Part shown: positions 38,029-47,132 of the stretch, piece after piece
How the letters are laid out: each line of letters opens with the position of its first letter
Position numbering within the stretch: position 1 is the stretch's first letter
Assembly (NCBI RefSeq): GCF_002091635.1
Contig: NZ_BDAC01000013.1
Span: 113,081-177,080, forward strand
From: Pseudomonas indica NBRC 103045
GTDB taxonomy: Bacteria > Pseudomonadota > Gammaproteobacteria > Pseudomonadales > Pseudomonadaceae
Reading direction: 5' to 3'
DNA length: 64,000 nt
The notes under the pieces: generated by a model
Told to the model about the DNA's origin: nothing
What the model saw: the letters and a program-made list of their open reading frames with translations, nothing else
Database searches by the model: none
Made by a program: the position numbers and the translations under genes

Positions 38029-38886
38029 GTGACAGTCACAGGAACCCTGCAGCGCGTACGTAGCCGGCAAGGGCATCTGCTGCTCGGCCTCATCGTGTCC
38101 TTGGCGGCCGGCTGCGCCAGTACGCCGCCGGGCGGCGTTCAGGTGGTCGATCGCAACGGGCAGCAGGCGAGCCAACGCCAACCGGTGACCAGCGGCCACT
38201 ACGTGGTGCGGCGTGGCGATTCCCTGTACTCCATTGCGTTCCGTTTCGGCTGGGACTGGAAAGCCCTGGCCGCGCATAACGGCATCAACCCTCCCTATGT
38301 GATCTACCCCGGTCAGAAGATCAACTTCGGCGGACGGCCTGCGTCCGCACCTCCGGTCGTTGCGACTCAACCGGCGAAAACGCCGCCACCAACCGCGACC
38401 AAACCTCCGGCCGGTACGTCACCGGCCACTCCGCCGACAGCCAAGCCACCGCAGGCTTCGCCACCTGTTGCACAGACCCCGGCGACCACGCCCGTCGAAC
38501 CCGTGACCCGCTCTGCAACGGGCTGGGCGTGGCCTGCCAACGGTCCCTTGATCGGTCGTTTTTCCTCAAACGGTAGTTTGAATAAAGGAATTGATATCGG
38601 GGGTGAATTAGGCCAGCCTGTTTTGGCTGCGTCTGCTGGTTCAGTGGTGTACGCCGGGAGTGGTTTACGGGGCTACGGCGAGTTGGTAATCATCAAGCAC
38701 AGCGATACCTACGTAAGCGCCTACGGTCACAACCGCAGGCTGTTGGTACGGGAGGGACAGCAGGTCAAGGCCGGTCAGATCATTGCCGAAATGGGTTCCA
38801 CGGGAACCGACCGGGTGAAGCTCCACTTCGAGATTCGCCGCCAGGGCAAACCTGTAGACCCTCTGCAATATCTGCCTCGTCGCTGA
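38029..38886 (+). CDS. nlpD: Lipoprotein NlpD (LysM and degenerate LytM/M23 domains), amidase activator
   Basis: NlpD activates the cell-separation amidase AmiC from the outer membrane. From the GTG at 38029, which has GGGAG six bases before it, the 285-residue product has a lipobox LAAGC near residue 29, a LysM domain (HYVVRRGDSLYSIAFRFGW), a proline/threonine-rich linker and a C-terminal LytM domain. The first zinc ligand position reads NKGIDIG rather than HxGxD, so the domain is probably inactive as a peptidase, as in E. coli NlpD. ATGs at 37993 and 37996 overlap the previous stop and lack a binding site. The rpoS promoter lies inside this gene. Confidence 0.9.
   Translation: MTVTGTLQRVRSRQGHLLLGLIVSLAAGCASTPPGGVQVVDRNGQQASQRQPVTSGHYVVRRGDSLYSIAFRFGWDWKALAAHNGINPPYVIYPGQKINFGGRPASAPPVVATQPAKTPPPTATKPPAGTSPATPPTAKPPQASPPVAQTPATTPVEPVTRSATGWAWPANGPLIGRFSSNGSLNKGIDIGGELGQPVLAASAGSVVYAGSGLRGYGELVIIKHSDTYVSAYGHNRRLLVREGQQVKAGQIIAEMGSTGTDRVKLHFEIRRQGKPVDPLQYLPRR
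38566..38606 (+). promoter_or_regulatory. PsrA-type palindrome and promoter of rpoS inside nlpD
   Basis: TCAAACGGTAGTTTGA (38566-38581) is a perfect dyad that fits the known PsrA consensus C/GAAAC-N2-4-GTTTG/C. TTGAAT (38578-38583) can be a -35 element, with GTGAAT (38601-38606) at the right spacing. Initiation near 38613 would give a leader of about 376 bases before rpoS, close to the roughly 373 bases reported for P. putida. The surrounding part of nlpD is visibly more AT-rich than the rest of the gene. Confidence 0.75.
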
Positions 38887-38988
38887 TCCGCGGTCAGCCC
38901 GTTCTTCACGTGGGAAGTACGGGCTCGGGTGCGCCAGGGAACATGGTCCGCCAGAGCTTGTTGTCGAACTCAGCACAGGACAACAACA

Positions 38989-39993
38989 ATGGCACTCGAC
39001 AAAGAAGCGCCGGAGTTTGACGTCGATGACGAAGTGCTCCTCATGGAGCCAGGCATCGCTCTGGAGGATGTGTTGAGCGAGGAGACCGAGTTTGCCTCCC
39101 TCGCCACCAAGTCCAAACATTCGACCGCTCTGAAGCAGCATAAGTACATCGATTACACGCGGGCGCTCGACGCGACTCAGCTGTATCTCAACGAAATCGG
39201 CTTTTCCCCCCTGCTTACTCCCCAGGAAGAAGTGCACTTCGCGCGTCTCGCGCAGAAGGGCGATCCGGCCGGGCGCAAGCGCATGATCGAGAGCAACCTG
39301 CGGCTGGTGGTGAAAATCGCCCGACGCTACGTCAATCGTGGATTGTCGCTGCTCGATTTGATCGAAGAGGGTAACCTCGGCCTCATTCGCGCGGTGGAGA
39401 AGTTCGACCCGGAGCGCGGTTTCCGTTTCTCCACCTACGCCACCTGGTGGATTCGCCAGACCATCGAGCGGGCGATCATGAATCAGACCCGGACCATCCG
39501 GCTACCGATCCATGTGGTCAAGGAGCTGAACGTCTACCTGCGCGCGGCACGCGAGCTGACTCACAAGCTCGATCACGAGCCGTCCGCCGAAGAAATCGCC
39601 AACCTGTTGGAGAAGCCCGTCGACGAGGTCAAGCGGATGCTTGGACTCAACGAGCGGGTGACCTCGGTGGACGTTTCCCTCGGGCCGGACTCGGACAAAA
39701 CCCTGCTCGACACCCTCACTGATGAAAGACCTACCGATCCGTGCGAACTGCTGCAGGACGACGACCTGTCGCAGAGCATCGATCAATGGCTGTCGGAACT
39801 GACCGACAAGCAGCGCGAGGTGGTGGTGCGACGCTTCGGCCTGCGTGGTCACGAGAGCTGCACGCTGGAGGAAGTCGGCCAGGAAATCGGCCTGACCCGC
39901 GAACGGGTTCGGCAGATCCAGGTCGAGGCACTCAAGCGCCTCAGGGAGATTCTCGAGAAAAACGGCCTATCCAGCGACGCACTGTTCCAGTAG
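38989..39993 (+). CDS. rpoS: RNA polymerase sigma factor RpoS
   Basis: RpoS directs stationary-phase and general stress transcription. The 334-residue product begins [20 protein letters not shown]. It has the sigma-70 regions 1.2 ([17 protein letters not shown]), 2 ([19 protein letters not shown]) and 4 (ETGL-type helix-turn-helix at [20 protein letters not shown]). The longer open frame from 38929 is not conserved. It follows nlpD and precedes rsmZ, as in PAO1. Confidence 0.97.
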   Translation: MALDKEAPEFDVDDEVLLMEPGIALEDVLSEETEFASLATKSKHSTALKQHKYIDYTRALDATQLYLNEIGFSPLLTPQEEVHFARLAQKGDPAGRKRMIESNLRLVVKIARRYVNRGLSLLDLIEEGNLGLIRAVEKFDPERGFRFSTYATWWIRQTIERAIMNQTRTIRLPIHVVKELNVYLRAARELTHKLDHEPSAEEIANLLEKPVDEVKRMLGLNERVTSVDVSLGPDSDKTLLDTLTDERPTDPCELLQDDDLSQSIDQWLSELTDKQREVVVRRFGLRGHESCTLEEVGQEIGLTRERVRQIQVEALKRLREILEKNGLSSDALFQ

Positions 39994-40051
39994 CGCCGCG
40001 GTTATCGCTAACCGCCCGCAGGCCGAGGGTCTGCCGACGGACTGAATGAAT

Positions 40052-40081
40052 GCCCCGACTGGTTCGGGGCGTTCTTTTTTT
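40052..40081 (+). terminator. Terminator after rpoS
   Basis: The stem GCCCCGA (40052-40058) pairs with TCGGGGC (40064-40070) and is followed by GTTC and a run of T. It lies 59 bases after the rpoS stop. Confidence 0.9.
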
Positions 40082-40141
40082 GGGGCGTGATGAAAGTGCG
40101 ATGAAGCCTCGCGAGAGATTGGGCGATTTTGCGATTCTTTT

Positions 40142-40159
40142 TGTAAGCCATGGCTTACA
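40142..40159 (+). promoter_or_regulatory. GacA-type upstream activating sequence for rsmZ
   Basis: TGTAAG-N6-CTTACA (TGTAAGCCATGGCTTACA) matches the known GacA binding consensus exactly and is a perfect palindrome. It ends 173 bases before the predicted rsmZ start, the distance typical of Pseudomonas rsm genes. A further TGTAAG half-site follows at about 40164. Confidence 0.9.
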
Positions 40160-40298
40160 CGTGTTGTAAGCGATTGCTGAAACAGCTAGCCCGAAAGTAG
40201 CTGGTCTAGAGAGAGGATTTTCGGTAATTTATTGATTTAATTGTATTTTATTTTTTGTCAAAAGTTCCGTGGAGTCTTGGCGAAGGTATCCCCCGCAC

Positions 40299-40326
40299 TT
40301 GCTGCTCTCCGGCATATCGCTAATAT
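40299..40326 (+). promoter_or_regulatory. rsmZ core promoter
   Basis: TTGCTG (40299-40304) and TAATAT (40321-40326) are spaced by 16 bases and would start transcription near 40333, at the base of the first rsmZ stem. Confidence 0.7.
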
Positions 40327-40332
40327 CACACC

Positions 40333-40467
40333 TGTGCCGACGGACTGGCACGGGTTGGCAAGGATGTCGACCGGGACATCGCGGGATGCGATTCATCAGG
40401 ATGATGAGCAAGGAAATCAAGGAATAGGGACAAAAGAGTGGGCGGGGTTTACCCCGCCCCTTTTTTT
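40333..40467 (+). ncRNA. rsmZ: Regulatory small RNA RsmZ
   Basis: RsmZ binds and removes the translational repressor RsmA/CsrA, and is activated by GacS/GacA. Several points support it: the location between rpoS and fdxA, the GacA site upstream, a core promoter, and eight GGA motifs within about 95 bases (near 40342, 40362, 40374, 40384, 40399, 40412, 40421 and 40428). Some of these sit in hairpin loops, for example the loop between TGTGCC and GGCACG. The strong terminator GGGCGGGG/CCCCGCCC with seven T ends it. The exact 5' end is inferred. Confidence 0.88.
40440..40467 (+). terminator. Terminator of rsmZ
   Basis: GGGCGGGG pairs with CCCCGCCC around TTTA, followed by TTTTTTT. Confidence 0.88.
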
Positions 40468-40537
40468 GCCTGCGTTTTTTACAAGCCCGCTCGAGCCTGA
40501 CGTCAGGCGATCCGAAACGGTGGGCGGTAAAAAGCAG

Positions 40538-40559
40538 AAGGCCCGCATGAGCGGGCCTT
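40538..40559 (-). terminator. Terminator of fdxA
   Basis: AAGGCCCGC pairs with GCGGGCCTT around ATGA. Read on the minus strand it is followed by CTGCTTTTTA, so it ends fdxA transcription, 15 bases after its stop. Confidence 0.8.
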
Positions 40560-40574
40560 CGCAATCGAGCTGAA

Positions 40575-40898
40575 TCAGCGTTCGAGATACTGCAGCTTGT
40601 CCTTGACGCCATCCCACTCCTCGGCGTCCGGCAGCGCATCCTTCTTCTCGGTGATGTTCGGCCAAACCTCGGCCAGGTCGGCGTTCAGCTCGATAAATTC
40701 CTGCATGTCCTCAGGCACTTCATCTTCGGAGAAGATGGCCTGGGCCGGGCATTCGGGCTCGCAGAGCGCGCAGTCGATGCACTCGTCCGGGTGGATGACC
40801 AGGAAATTCGGGCCTTCGTAGAAGCAGTCCACCGGACAGACTTCCACGCAGTCGGTGTACTTGCACTTGATGCAGTTGTCGGTGACGACGAAGGTCAT
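40575..40898 (-). CDS. fdxA: 7Fe (3Fe-4S/4Fe-4S) ferredoxin FdxA
   Basis: This small cytosolic electron carrier has 107 residues. Cysteines in [20 protein letters not shown] and [12 protein letters not shown] supply the 3Fe-4S and 4Fe-4S clusters, in the arrangement of Azotobacter-type ferredoxin I. It lies between rsmZ and mutS, as in PAO1, convergent with rsmZ. Confidence 0.96.
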   Translation of the reverse strand: MTFVVTDNCIKCKYTDCVEVCPVDCFYEGPNFLVIHPDECIDCALCEPECPAQAIFSEDEVPEDMQEFIELNADLAEVWPNITEKKDALPDAEEWDGVKDKLQYLER

Positions 40899-41037
40899 TT
40901 TTTAATTCTCTCCTCAGGCGGCGGCTGGGAGCCCGAAGACGGACTCCTCGGCTCGGGAAGTGTTGGCCTCGGCACCAGGCTAAAGGCCGGGACCTCCCAA
41001 AAGCGCGCGCGATTCTAACAGCTTGTGCGGGCGCGCG

Positions 41038-43611
41038 TTAGATTCGCGTCTTCCATGTATATAACAGTTCGAGGGCTTTCCGCGGCGTTAAATCATCCGG
41101 ATTGATCTTCATCAATTCCTCCAGGACGGGGTGCGGCAGGCTGGCGAACAGGTCGCTCTGCATCGGTGGTGTCGGTTGGCCTGGCTCGGCGCGCGGTGTT
41201 TCGTGGGGCAGGCTGGTGGTTTCCAGGCGAGCCAGATGCTCACGGGCGCGCTGAATGACCGCACCCGGCACGCCGGCCAGTTGCGCCACTGCCAAGCCGT
41301 AGCTCTGGCTGGCCGGCCCGGGCAGCACGTGGTGCAGGAATACGATGCGATCGTTGTGTTCGGTGGCGTTCAGATGCACGTTGGCCACCACCGGCTCGCT
41401 TTCCGGCAGCACCGTCAGCTCGAAATAGTGCGTCGCGAACAATGTGTAGGCGCGCAGCTTGGCCAAGTGCTCGGCGGCGGCCCAGGCCAGGGACAGACCG
41501 TCGAACGTGCTGGTGCCGCGGCCGACTTCGTCCATCAACACCAGGCTGCGGTCGGTGGCGTTGTGCAGAATATTCGCCGTCTCGCTCATCTCCACCATGA
41601 AGGTTGAGCGCCCACCGGCCAGGTCGTCGCTGGAGCCGATGCGGGTAAAGATGCGATCCACCAGCGATAGCTCGCAGCCGGCCGCCGGCACGAAGCTGCC
41701 GATATGGGCGAGCAGGACGATCAGTGCGGTCTGACGCATGTAGGTCGACTTACCGCCCATGTTCGGGCCGGTGATGATCAGCATGCGCGTGGCATCGTCC
41801 AGCGTCAGGTCGTTGGCCACGAAGGGGGTGTCCAGCACCTGTTCCACCACCGGGTGACGGCCCTGGCTGATGCGCAGGCAAGGCTCGTCGACGAAGCGCG
41901 GGCGGTTCAGGTCGAGGTTCAGCGAGCGTTCGGCCAGGTTGGCCAGGACGTCCAGTTCGGCCAGCGCGGCGGCGGTGTCCTGCAGCGGCGCCAATTGGCC
42001 GATGAGCAGTTCGATCAGCTCTTCATAGAGCTGCTTCTCCCGTGTCAGCGCGCGGCTCTGTGCCGACAGCGCCTTGTCCTCGAAAGCCTTGAGTTCCGGC
42101 GTGATGAAACGTTCGGCGCCTTTCAGCGTTTGTCGGCGGATATAGTCGGCTGGTGCCTGTTCCGCTTGGACCCGGGGCAGCTCGATGTAATAGCCGTGGA
42201 TGCGGTTGTAGCCGACCTTGAGGTTGGGCAGGCCGGTGCGGGCTTTTTCCCGTGCTTCCAGGTCCATCAGGAACTGTCCGGCGTTCTCGCTCAGGGACAA
42301 CAGTTCGTCCAGTTCGGGGTCGTAGCCGCGCTTGAGCACGCCACCGTCGCGGATCACCGCCGGTGGGTTGTCGATGATGGCTTTGGCCAGCAGCTCGGCC
42401 AGCTCCGGATAGGTGCGGATGCTCGACGCCAGTTGCGTCAGGTGCGGCGCCACCAGATCGGCCATGGCGTCTTGCAAGGCCGGCAGTGCCGCCAGCGCAT
42501 CGCGCAGACGCGCGAGGTCGCGGGGGCGGGCGTTGCGCAGGCCAATGCGGGCGAGTATCCGCTCGACGTCGCCGATTTCCTTCAACTGCGGCTGCAGTTT
42601 CTCGAAGCGGTAATGCTCGAGCAGGCAGGTAATCGAGTCCTGTCGCGCTTCGAGCACGGCGCGGTCGCGCAGCGGACGATTCAGCCAGCGGGTGAGCAGG
42701 CGGCTGCCCATGGCAGTCTGGCAGCGGTCCATGACTGATAGCAGCGTATTGTCGCGCCCGCCGGACAGATTGGTGTCCAGCTCGAGGTTGCGGCGGCTGG
42801 CGCCGTCGAGGATGACGGTATCGTCAAGGCGTTCATGGCGCAGGCTGCGCAGGTGTGGCAGGGCGGTGCGCTGGGTTTCCTTGGCATAGCCGAGCAGGCA
42901 GCCGGCGGCGCCGATGGCCAGCGTCAGGCTTTCGCAGCCGAAGCCCTTCAGGTCCTGGGTGCCGAACTGCTGGCAGAGGCTCTTGCGTGCGCTGTCGCGG
43001 TCGAAGTCCCAGGGCGCACGGCGGCGAGCGCCGCGGCGTTTCTCGGCCGGCAGGCCCTGGGGCCAGTCGTCGGGGATCAGCAGTTCGGCGGGGTTGAGGC
43101 GCTCCAGTTCGGCCAGCAGATTCTCCCAGCCCTGGATTTCCTGGACGCTGAAACGGCCGCTGGTGATGTCCAGCACGGCCAGGCCGAACAGGCGTTCGTC
43201 CCCCAGCACGGCGGCCAGCAAGTTGTCGCGCCGTTCATCGAGCAGGGCTTCGTCGCTGACGGTGCCGGGGGTGATGATACGCACCACCTGGCGCTCCACC
43301 GGGCCCTTGCTGGTGGCCGGGTCGCCGATCTGCTCGCAGATCACCACGGACTCGCCCAATTTGACCAGCTTGGCCAGGTAGCCTTCGGCGGAATGGAAGG
43401 GGATGCCCGCCATCGGGATGGATTTTCCCGCCGACTGGCCACGGGCGGTCAGGGTAATGTCGAGGAGCTTCGCGGCTTTCTTGGCGTCTTCGTAGAACAG
43501 CTCGTAGAAGTCGCCCATGCGGTAGAACATCAGCTGGTCCGGATGCTGGTTCTTCAGCTTCCAATACTGCTGCATCATCGGTGTGTGGTCGGAAAGGTCG
43601 CTCTGACTCAT
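41038..43611 (-). CDS. mutS: DNA mismatch repair protein MutS
   Basis: MutS recognises mismatches and starts repair with MutL. From [20 protein letters not shown] the product is 857 residues, the usual length. The mismatch-reading FYELF motif follows near residue 36, and the ATPase domain has Walker [15 protein letters not shown] near residue 615 and the [12 protein letters not shown] segment. The frame is open for 78 codons further upstream, but that part is not conserved and crosses the promoter region shared with pncC. Confidence 0.97.
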   Translation of the reverse strand: MSQSDLSDHTPMMQQYWKLKNQHPDQLMFYRMGDFYELFYEDAKKAAKLLDITLTARGQSAGKSIPMAGIPFHSAEGYLAKLVKLGESVVICEQIGDPATSKGPVERQVVRIITPGTVSDEALLDERRDNLLAAVLGDERLFGLAVLDITSGRFSVQEIQGWENLLAELERLNPAELLIPDDWPQGLPAEKRRGARRRAPWDFDRDSARKSLCQQFGTQDLKGFGCESLTLAIGAAGCLLGYAKETQRTALPHLRSLRHERLDDTVILDGASRRNLELDTNLSGGRDNTLLSVMDRCQTAMGSRLLTRWLNRPLRDRAVLEARQDSITCLLEHYRFEKLQPQLKEIGDVERILARIGLRNARPRDLARLRDALAALPALQDAMADLVAPHLTQLASSIRTYPELAELLAKAIIDNPPAVIRDGGVLKRGYDPELDELLSLSENAGQFLMDLEAREKARTGLPNLKVGYNRIHGYYIELPRVQAEQAPADYIRRQTLKGAERFITPELKAFEDKALSAQSRALTREKQLYEELIELLIGQLAPLQDTAAALAELDVLANLAERSLNLDLNRPRFVDEPCLRISQGRHPVVEQVLDTPFVANDLTLDDATRMLIITGPNMGGKSTYMRQTALIVLLAHIGSFVPAAGCELSLVDRIFTRIGSSDDLAGGRSTFMVEMSETANILHNATDRSLVLMDEVGRGTSTFDGLSLAWAAAEHLAKLRAYTLFATHYFELTVLPESEPVVANVHLNATEHNDRIVFLHHVLPGPASQSYGLAVAQLAGVPGAVIQRAREHLARLETTSLPHETPRAEPGQPTPPMQSDLFASLPHPVLEELMKINPDDLTPRKALELLYTWKTRI

Positions 43612-43729
43612 GGCCTGGCCTTGCGCACAAAAGCGGCTAGTGTACGGTATCCAACCGCCCGGCTTTAAGCGTTGATTCCCGTTTGCGATGTGTTGGGTTT
43701 GCCGGGCATGCCTCTGGACAGGAGAACCC

Positions 43730-44233
43730 ATGGAAGACGACATCACACGGCTCGCCGTCCGTCTCGGCGAGCGTTTGCTGGCCTGCGGCGCGCAGGTGAC
43801 CACCGCCGAATCCTGCACCGGTGGCGGCATCGCCGAGGCCATCACGCGTATTTCCGGCAGCTCCGCCTGGTTCGAGGCGGGCTACGTGACCTATTCCAAT
43901 GGCCAGAAGACCGCCCAGCTCGGTGTGCCGGCCGATCTCTTCCCGCAGGTCGGGGCGGTCAGCCGCGACGTGGTGGAAGCCATGGCGCGCGGTGCGCAGG
44001 CACGCAGCGGGGCGCGCTTCGCCGTAGCGGTGAGCGGTATCGCCGGGCCGGACGGCGGTTCGGCGGAAAAACCGGTGGGCACGGTCTGGCTGGCCTGGGC
44101 CGACGGCGAGCAGGTGTTCGCCGAACGCCGTCTGTTCGGCGGAGATCGCGCCGCCGTCCGCCGACAAACGGTAGAGGCCTCCCTTGAGGGGCTGCTTCGA
44201 CTGTCCGTCGGAGAAAATCCGCGACAGGGGTAG
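43730..44233 (+). CDS. pncC: Nicotinamide-nucleotide amidase (CinA C-terminal family)
   Basis: The enzyme converts NMN to nicotinate mononucleotide in NAD recycling. The 167-residue product is the stand-alone CinA C-terminal domain with [15 protein letters not shown] near residue 25 and [11 protein letters not shown] near residue 105. A strong AGGAGA site precedes the ATG. It sits just before recA, as in most gammaproteobacteria; PAO1 annotations call it cinA. Confidence 0.93.
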   Translation: MEDDITRLAVRLGERLLACGAQVTTAESCTGGGIAEAITRISGSSAWFEAGYVTYSNGQKTAQLGVPADLFPQVGAVSRDVVEAMARGAQARSGARFAVAVSGIAGPDGGSAEKPVGTVWLAWADGEQVFAERRLFGGDRAAVRRQTVEASLEGLLRLSVGENPRQG

Positions 44234-44260
44234 GCGAGCGACTTGCCCTATGGAATAATA

Positions 44261-44276
44261 CTGGCTACTTATACAG
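44261..44276 (+). promoter_or_regulatory. LexA (SOS) box of the host recA promoter
   Basis: CTGGCTACTTATACAG fits CTG-N10-CAG and lies 44 bases before the host recA start. It is intact although the gene downstream is interrupted, so the SOS promoter should still fire and may read into the second recA. Confidence 0.85.
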
Positions 44277-44319
44277 TTGTTGGTGGCCAGACGGCCCTCT
44301 TGAATACGCGAGGACTTCG

Positions 44320-44844
44320 ATGGACGAGAACAAGAAGCGCGCTTTGGCGGCGGCCCTGGGCCAGATCGAGAAGCAGTTCGGCAAAGGCGCGGTGATGCGC
44401 ATGGGCGATCATGATCGCCAGTCGATCCCGGCCATTTCCACCGGTTCCCTGGGGCTGGACATCGCGCTGGGCATCGGCGGTCTGCCGAAGGGCCGCATCG
44501 TCGAAATCTACGGCCCGGAGTCCTCCGGTAAAACCACCCTGACCCTGTCGGTCATCGCCGAAGCGCAGAAGCAGGGCGCCACCTGTGCCTTCGTCGACGC
44601 CGAACATGCCCTCGACCCGGATTACGCCGGCAAGCTCGGCGTCAACGTCGACGACCTGCTGGTCTCGCAGCCGGATACCGGCGAACAGGCCCTGGAAATC
44701 ACCGACATGCTGGTGCGCTCCAACGCGGTGGACGTGATCATCGTCGACTCCGTGGCCGCGCTGGTGCCGAAGGCCGAAATCGAAGGCGAGATGGGCGACT
44801 CCCACGTCGGCCTCCAGGATGCAGTATTAGCCACTGCGGCATAG
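44320..44844 (+). pseudogene. recA: Host recA, 5' half only, cut by the island after codon 166
   Basis: The product starts [23 protein letters not shown] in host-type GC-rich codons and includes the Walker A motif GPESSGKTT and the Walker B region. Homology to RecA ends at GDSHVGLQ (codon 166, about position 44817). Eight foreign residues, DAVLATAA, and a stop follow, so the open frame is 174 residues instead of about 346. DNA-binding loop L2 and the C-terminal domain are missing. The remaining 3' half is not in this window and should lie beyond the far end of the island, next to recX. Confidence 0.95.
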
Positions 44845-44941
44845 TTTAGGTTCACTTAGGAGGTATCCCTTTCTCATTAGGGAAACGCCCTAAGCTAATC
44901 AGTAAGACCCGATTAATTATTAATTTAAATGGTCATCAAGA

Positions 44942-45988
44942 ATGGATCAGGCAAAAAGCAAAGCGTTAGAAGCGGCTCTTTCTCAAATTGAGAAGCAGTT
45001 TGGTAAGGGTTCCATCATGCGGCTGGGCTCCGACCGCACTATGGATATAGATGTTATATCGACTGGCTCACTCGGCTTGGACATCGCCTTGGGGGTGGGT
45101 GGGTTGCCGCGCGGCCGTATCGTTGAAATCTATGGGCCGGAGTCTTCTGGTAAAACCACGCTTACGCTGTCGGTGATTGCTGAAGCGCAGCGTCAAGGTT
45201 TGACTTGTGCATTTGTCGATGCTGAGCACGCGCTTGATCCGATCTACGCAGCCAAGCTCGGCGTTAATATTGACGAACTCCTGTGCTCACAGCCTGACAC
45301 TGGTGAGCAGGCACTTGAAATCGTAGACATCTTGACGCGTTCTGGGGCAGTCAATCTTATTGTCGTTGACTCTGTTGCTGCTCTTGTTCCGAAGGCTGAG
45401 ATTGAAGGCGAAATCGGGGATTCCCATGTAGGTCTTGCCGCCCGAATGATGTCGCAGGCGATGAGGAAGATCACTGGTAACCTGAAGAACTCCAATACTA
45501 TGTGTATCTTCATTAACCAGATTCGTATGAAGATCGGTGTAATGTTTGGCAACCCGGAAACCACCACCGGCGGTAACGCCCTGAAGTTCTACGCCTCGGT
45601 GCGCCTGGACATCCGTCGTACCGGCGCGGTCAAGGAAGGCGAGGAAGTGGTGGGCAGCGAAACCCGTGTGAAAGTGGTCAAGAACAAAGTTGCTGCTCCA
45701 TTCAGGCAAGCAGAGTTCCAGATCGTTTACGGTCAGGGTATTAGCAAGGCGGGTGAGATCGTTGACCTCGCTGTTGCTAACAACTTTGTTGAAAAGTCAG
45801 GCGCTTGGTACTCCTTCGAAGGTAACAAGATCGGCCAAGGTAAGGCCAATACCATGAAATGGCTGTTGGAAAACAAACCTACTATGGACAAGCTGGAAGG
45901 TATGATTCGCGAAAAGTTGATGTCTAAGCCTCAGGCTGAAACCTCTGCACGTCTCGCAACCCAAGAAGAACTGGCTGACGACTATTGA
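44942..45988 (+). CDS. recA: Second, complete recA carried by the island (mosaic)
   Basis: The 348-residue product begins [23 protein letters not shown] and has all RecA parts: Walker A GPESSGKT, loop L1 ([18 protein letters not shown]), loop L2 ([16 protein letters not shown]) and a variable C-terminus ending EELADDY. Codon usage is AT-rich apart from about 45547-45690, which uses host-like GC-rich codons. No CTG-N10-CAG box or strong ribosome binding site (only AAG) precedes it, and no terminator separates it from the broken host copy. It may therefore depend in part on the host recA promoter. recX does not follow. Confidence 0.93.
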   Translation: MDQAKSKALEAALSQIEKQFGKGSIMRLGSDRTMDIDVISTGSLGLDIALGVGGLPRGRIVEIYGPESSGKTTLTLSVIAEAQRQGLTCAFVDAEHALDPIYAAKLGVNIDELLCSQPDTGEQALEIVDILTRSGAVNLIVVDSVAALVPKAEIEGEIGDSHVGLAARMMSQAMRKITGNLKNSNTMCIFINQIRMKIGVMFGNPETTTGGNALKFYASVRLDIRRTGAVKEGEEVVGSETRVKVVKNKVAAPFRQAEFQIVYGQGISKAGEIVDLAVANNFVEKSGAWYSFEGNKIGQGKANTMKWLLENKPTMDKLEGMIREKLMSKPQAETSARLATQEELADDY

Positions 45989-46270
45989 TATCTCGTGGCG
46001 GTCTAAGGTCGATGCTGACAATCGATAGTTAAGTTTCTACCCCATATAAAGCCTAGGGATGGTCTGAAGTAGAGCATGCCCTCAACCGTCATCCGTAGAT
46101 CTGGCTTGTGGTAAACGCTTGTTGAAGCAGAATTTTTTCCATCTTCGACCAAAGCTCGTCACTGAGCATCGATCGGGGCATTGCAAACCCGCAGGGTTAC
46201 TGGTGTAGGAACCTCGATTCTGCGGGTTTGCTCTTCTTCCTCAATGCCCCCGCCGCAAAACGTCAACAGC
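45989..46270. other. Island spacer: IS5-family N-terminal transposase relic (minus strand) and a hairpin
   Basis: Downstream of the second recA, the minus strand at about 46060-46185 encodes a relic of an IS5-family transposase start: MPRSMLSDELWSKMEKILLQ, then, after a frameshift, HKPDLRMTVEGMLY. A 12-bp perfect inverted repeat (GCAAACCCGCAG 46183-46194, CTGCGGGTTTGC 46220-46231) lies beside it. Nothing intact is encoded. Confidence 0.55.
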
Positions 46271-46271
46271 C

Positions 46272-47132
46272 CCTAGGAGCCTGTCGGACTTTCTGACTCT
46301 TCCTTGCGTTGAAAGTATTCGTGACAATCGGGGCCCTGCCACTGAGAGTCCTTGCCGATGAGCCGTTTCGTCCCCGCTGACCGAGACACTGCGTACCTGC
46401 TGTCGCCCTCGGTGGACGAATGGCTGCCGGCTGATCACCTGGCACGGTTCGTGGTCGAGGTCATCGAGCAACTCGATCTGAGCGAGCTGACCGGCCAGTA
46501 CGCCGGCCGGGGTTCGGCCGTGCTCCTGGGGCTGCTGATCTACGGCTACGCCAACGGCATGCACTCCAGCCGCAAGATCGAACGCGCGACCTATGACTCG
46601 GTGGCGTTTCGCTATGTGGCGGCCAACACGCATCCTGATCACGACACCCTGGCCACGTTCCGCCGGCGCTTCCTGAAAGAGGTCGAGTCGCTGTTCGTCC
46701 AGGTGCTGATGCTGGCGCGCGAGATGAAGCTGCTCAAGCTGGGTCATATTGCGCTCGACGGCACAAAGATCCAGGCCAACGCCAGTAAGCACAAAGCCTT
46801 GTCCTGGGCGCACGCCAACAAGATCGAGGCGCAGTTACGCCAGGAAGTCCAGCAGTTGCTGGCGCTGACCGAGAGCAGCGACCGTAGCGCCATCCCCGAT
46901 GGCATGGAGGTGCCGGCGGAGAACATCAAGCGCTTGCATGTGCTGCGCGCGATGTGACACGGCCAAAAAGTACGCCCCGGCGGTTGCCCAAGCAGTCGCT
47001 CGGGTGTGCTGACACACCGTCCCAGGGCCGTGCCAACCAACTCGGATGCCTGAACGGAACAGCCTCGCACCCAAAAACTCCCTGATCCCGCCCTGGCGGT
47101 CCTTGCCGAGTTAAGTCCTACAGGCTCCTAGG
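46272..47132 (+). mobile_element. Internally deleted IS1182-family insertion sequence
   Basis: Terminal inverted repeats CCTAGGAGCCTGTCGGACT (46272-46290) and AGTCCTACAGGCTCCTAGG (47114-47132) match at 18 of 19 positions and include a CTAG at each outer edge. The transposase start is kept, while the middle and most of the C-terminus are gone. The last in-frame codons, SPTGS and stop, are encoded by the right repeat, as in other members of the family. At 861 bp it is about half the normal size. Confidence 0.75.
46358..46957 (+). pseudogene. IS1182-family transposase, N-terminal fragment
   Basis: The open frame begins MSRFVPADRDTAYLLSPSVDEW and continues for 199 residues through the DUF772-type N-terminal domain (FRYVAANTHPDHDTLATFRRRF, then ALDGTKIQANASKHKALSW), ending with a stop after KRLHVLRA. 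A full transposase of this family is about 450-500 residues, so the catalytic C-terminal part is lost to the internal deletion. Confidence 0.8.

Noticed and set aside
38029..38886. Horizontal transfer of the AT-rich part of nlpD
   Set aside because: The low-GC stretch coincides with the PsrA dyad and the expected rpoS promoter, and the protein domain is continuous.
44845..44941. Tn7-like end or tRNA attachment site at the recA junction
   Set aside because: No Tn7-type terminal repeat, transposition genes or tRNA sequence is seen at this junction. The element class stays open.
46183..46231. Integron attC site
   Set aside because: The inverted repeat lacks the expected R and L box layout, and no integron integrase or cassette is present.
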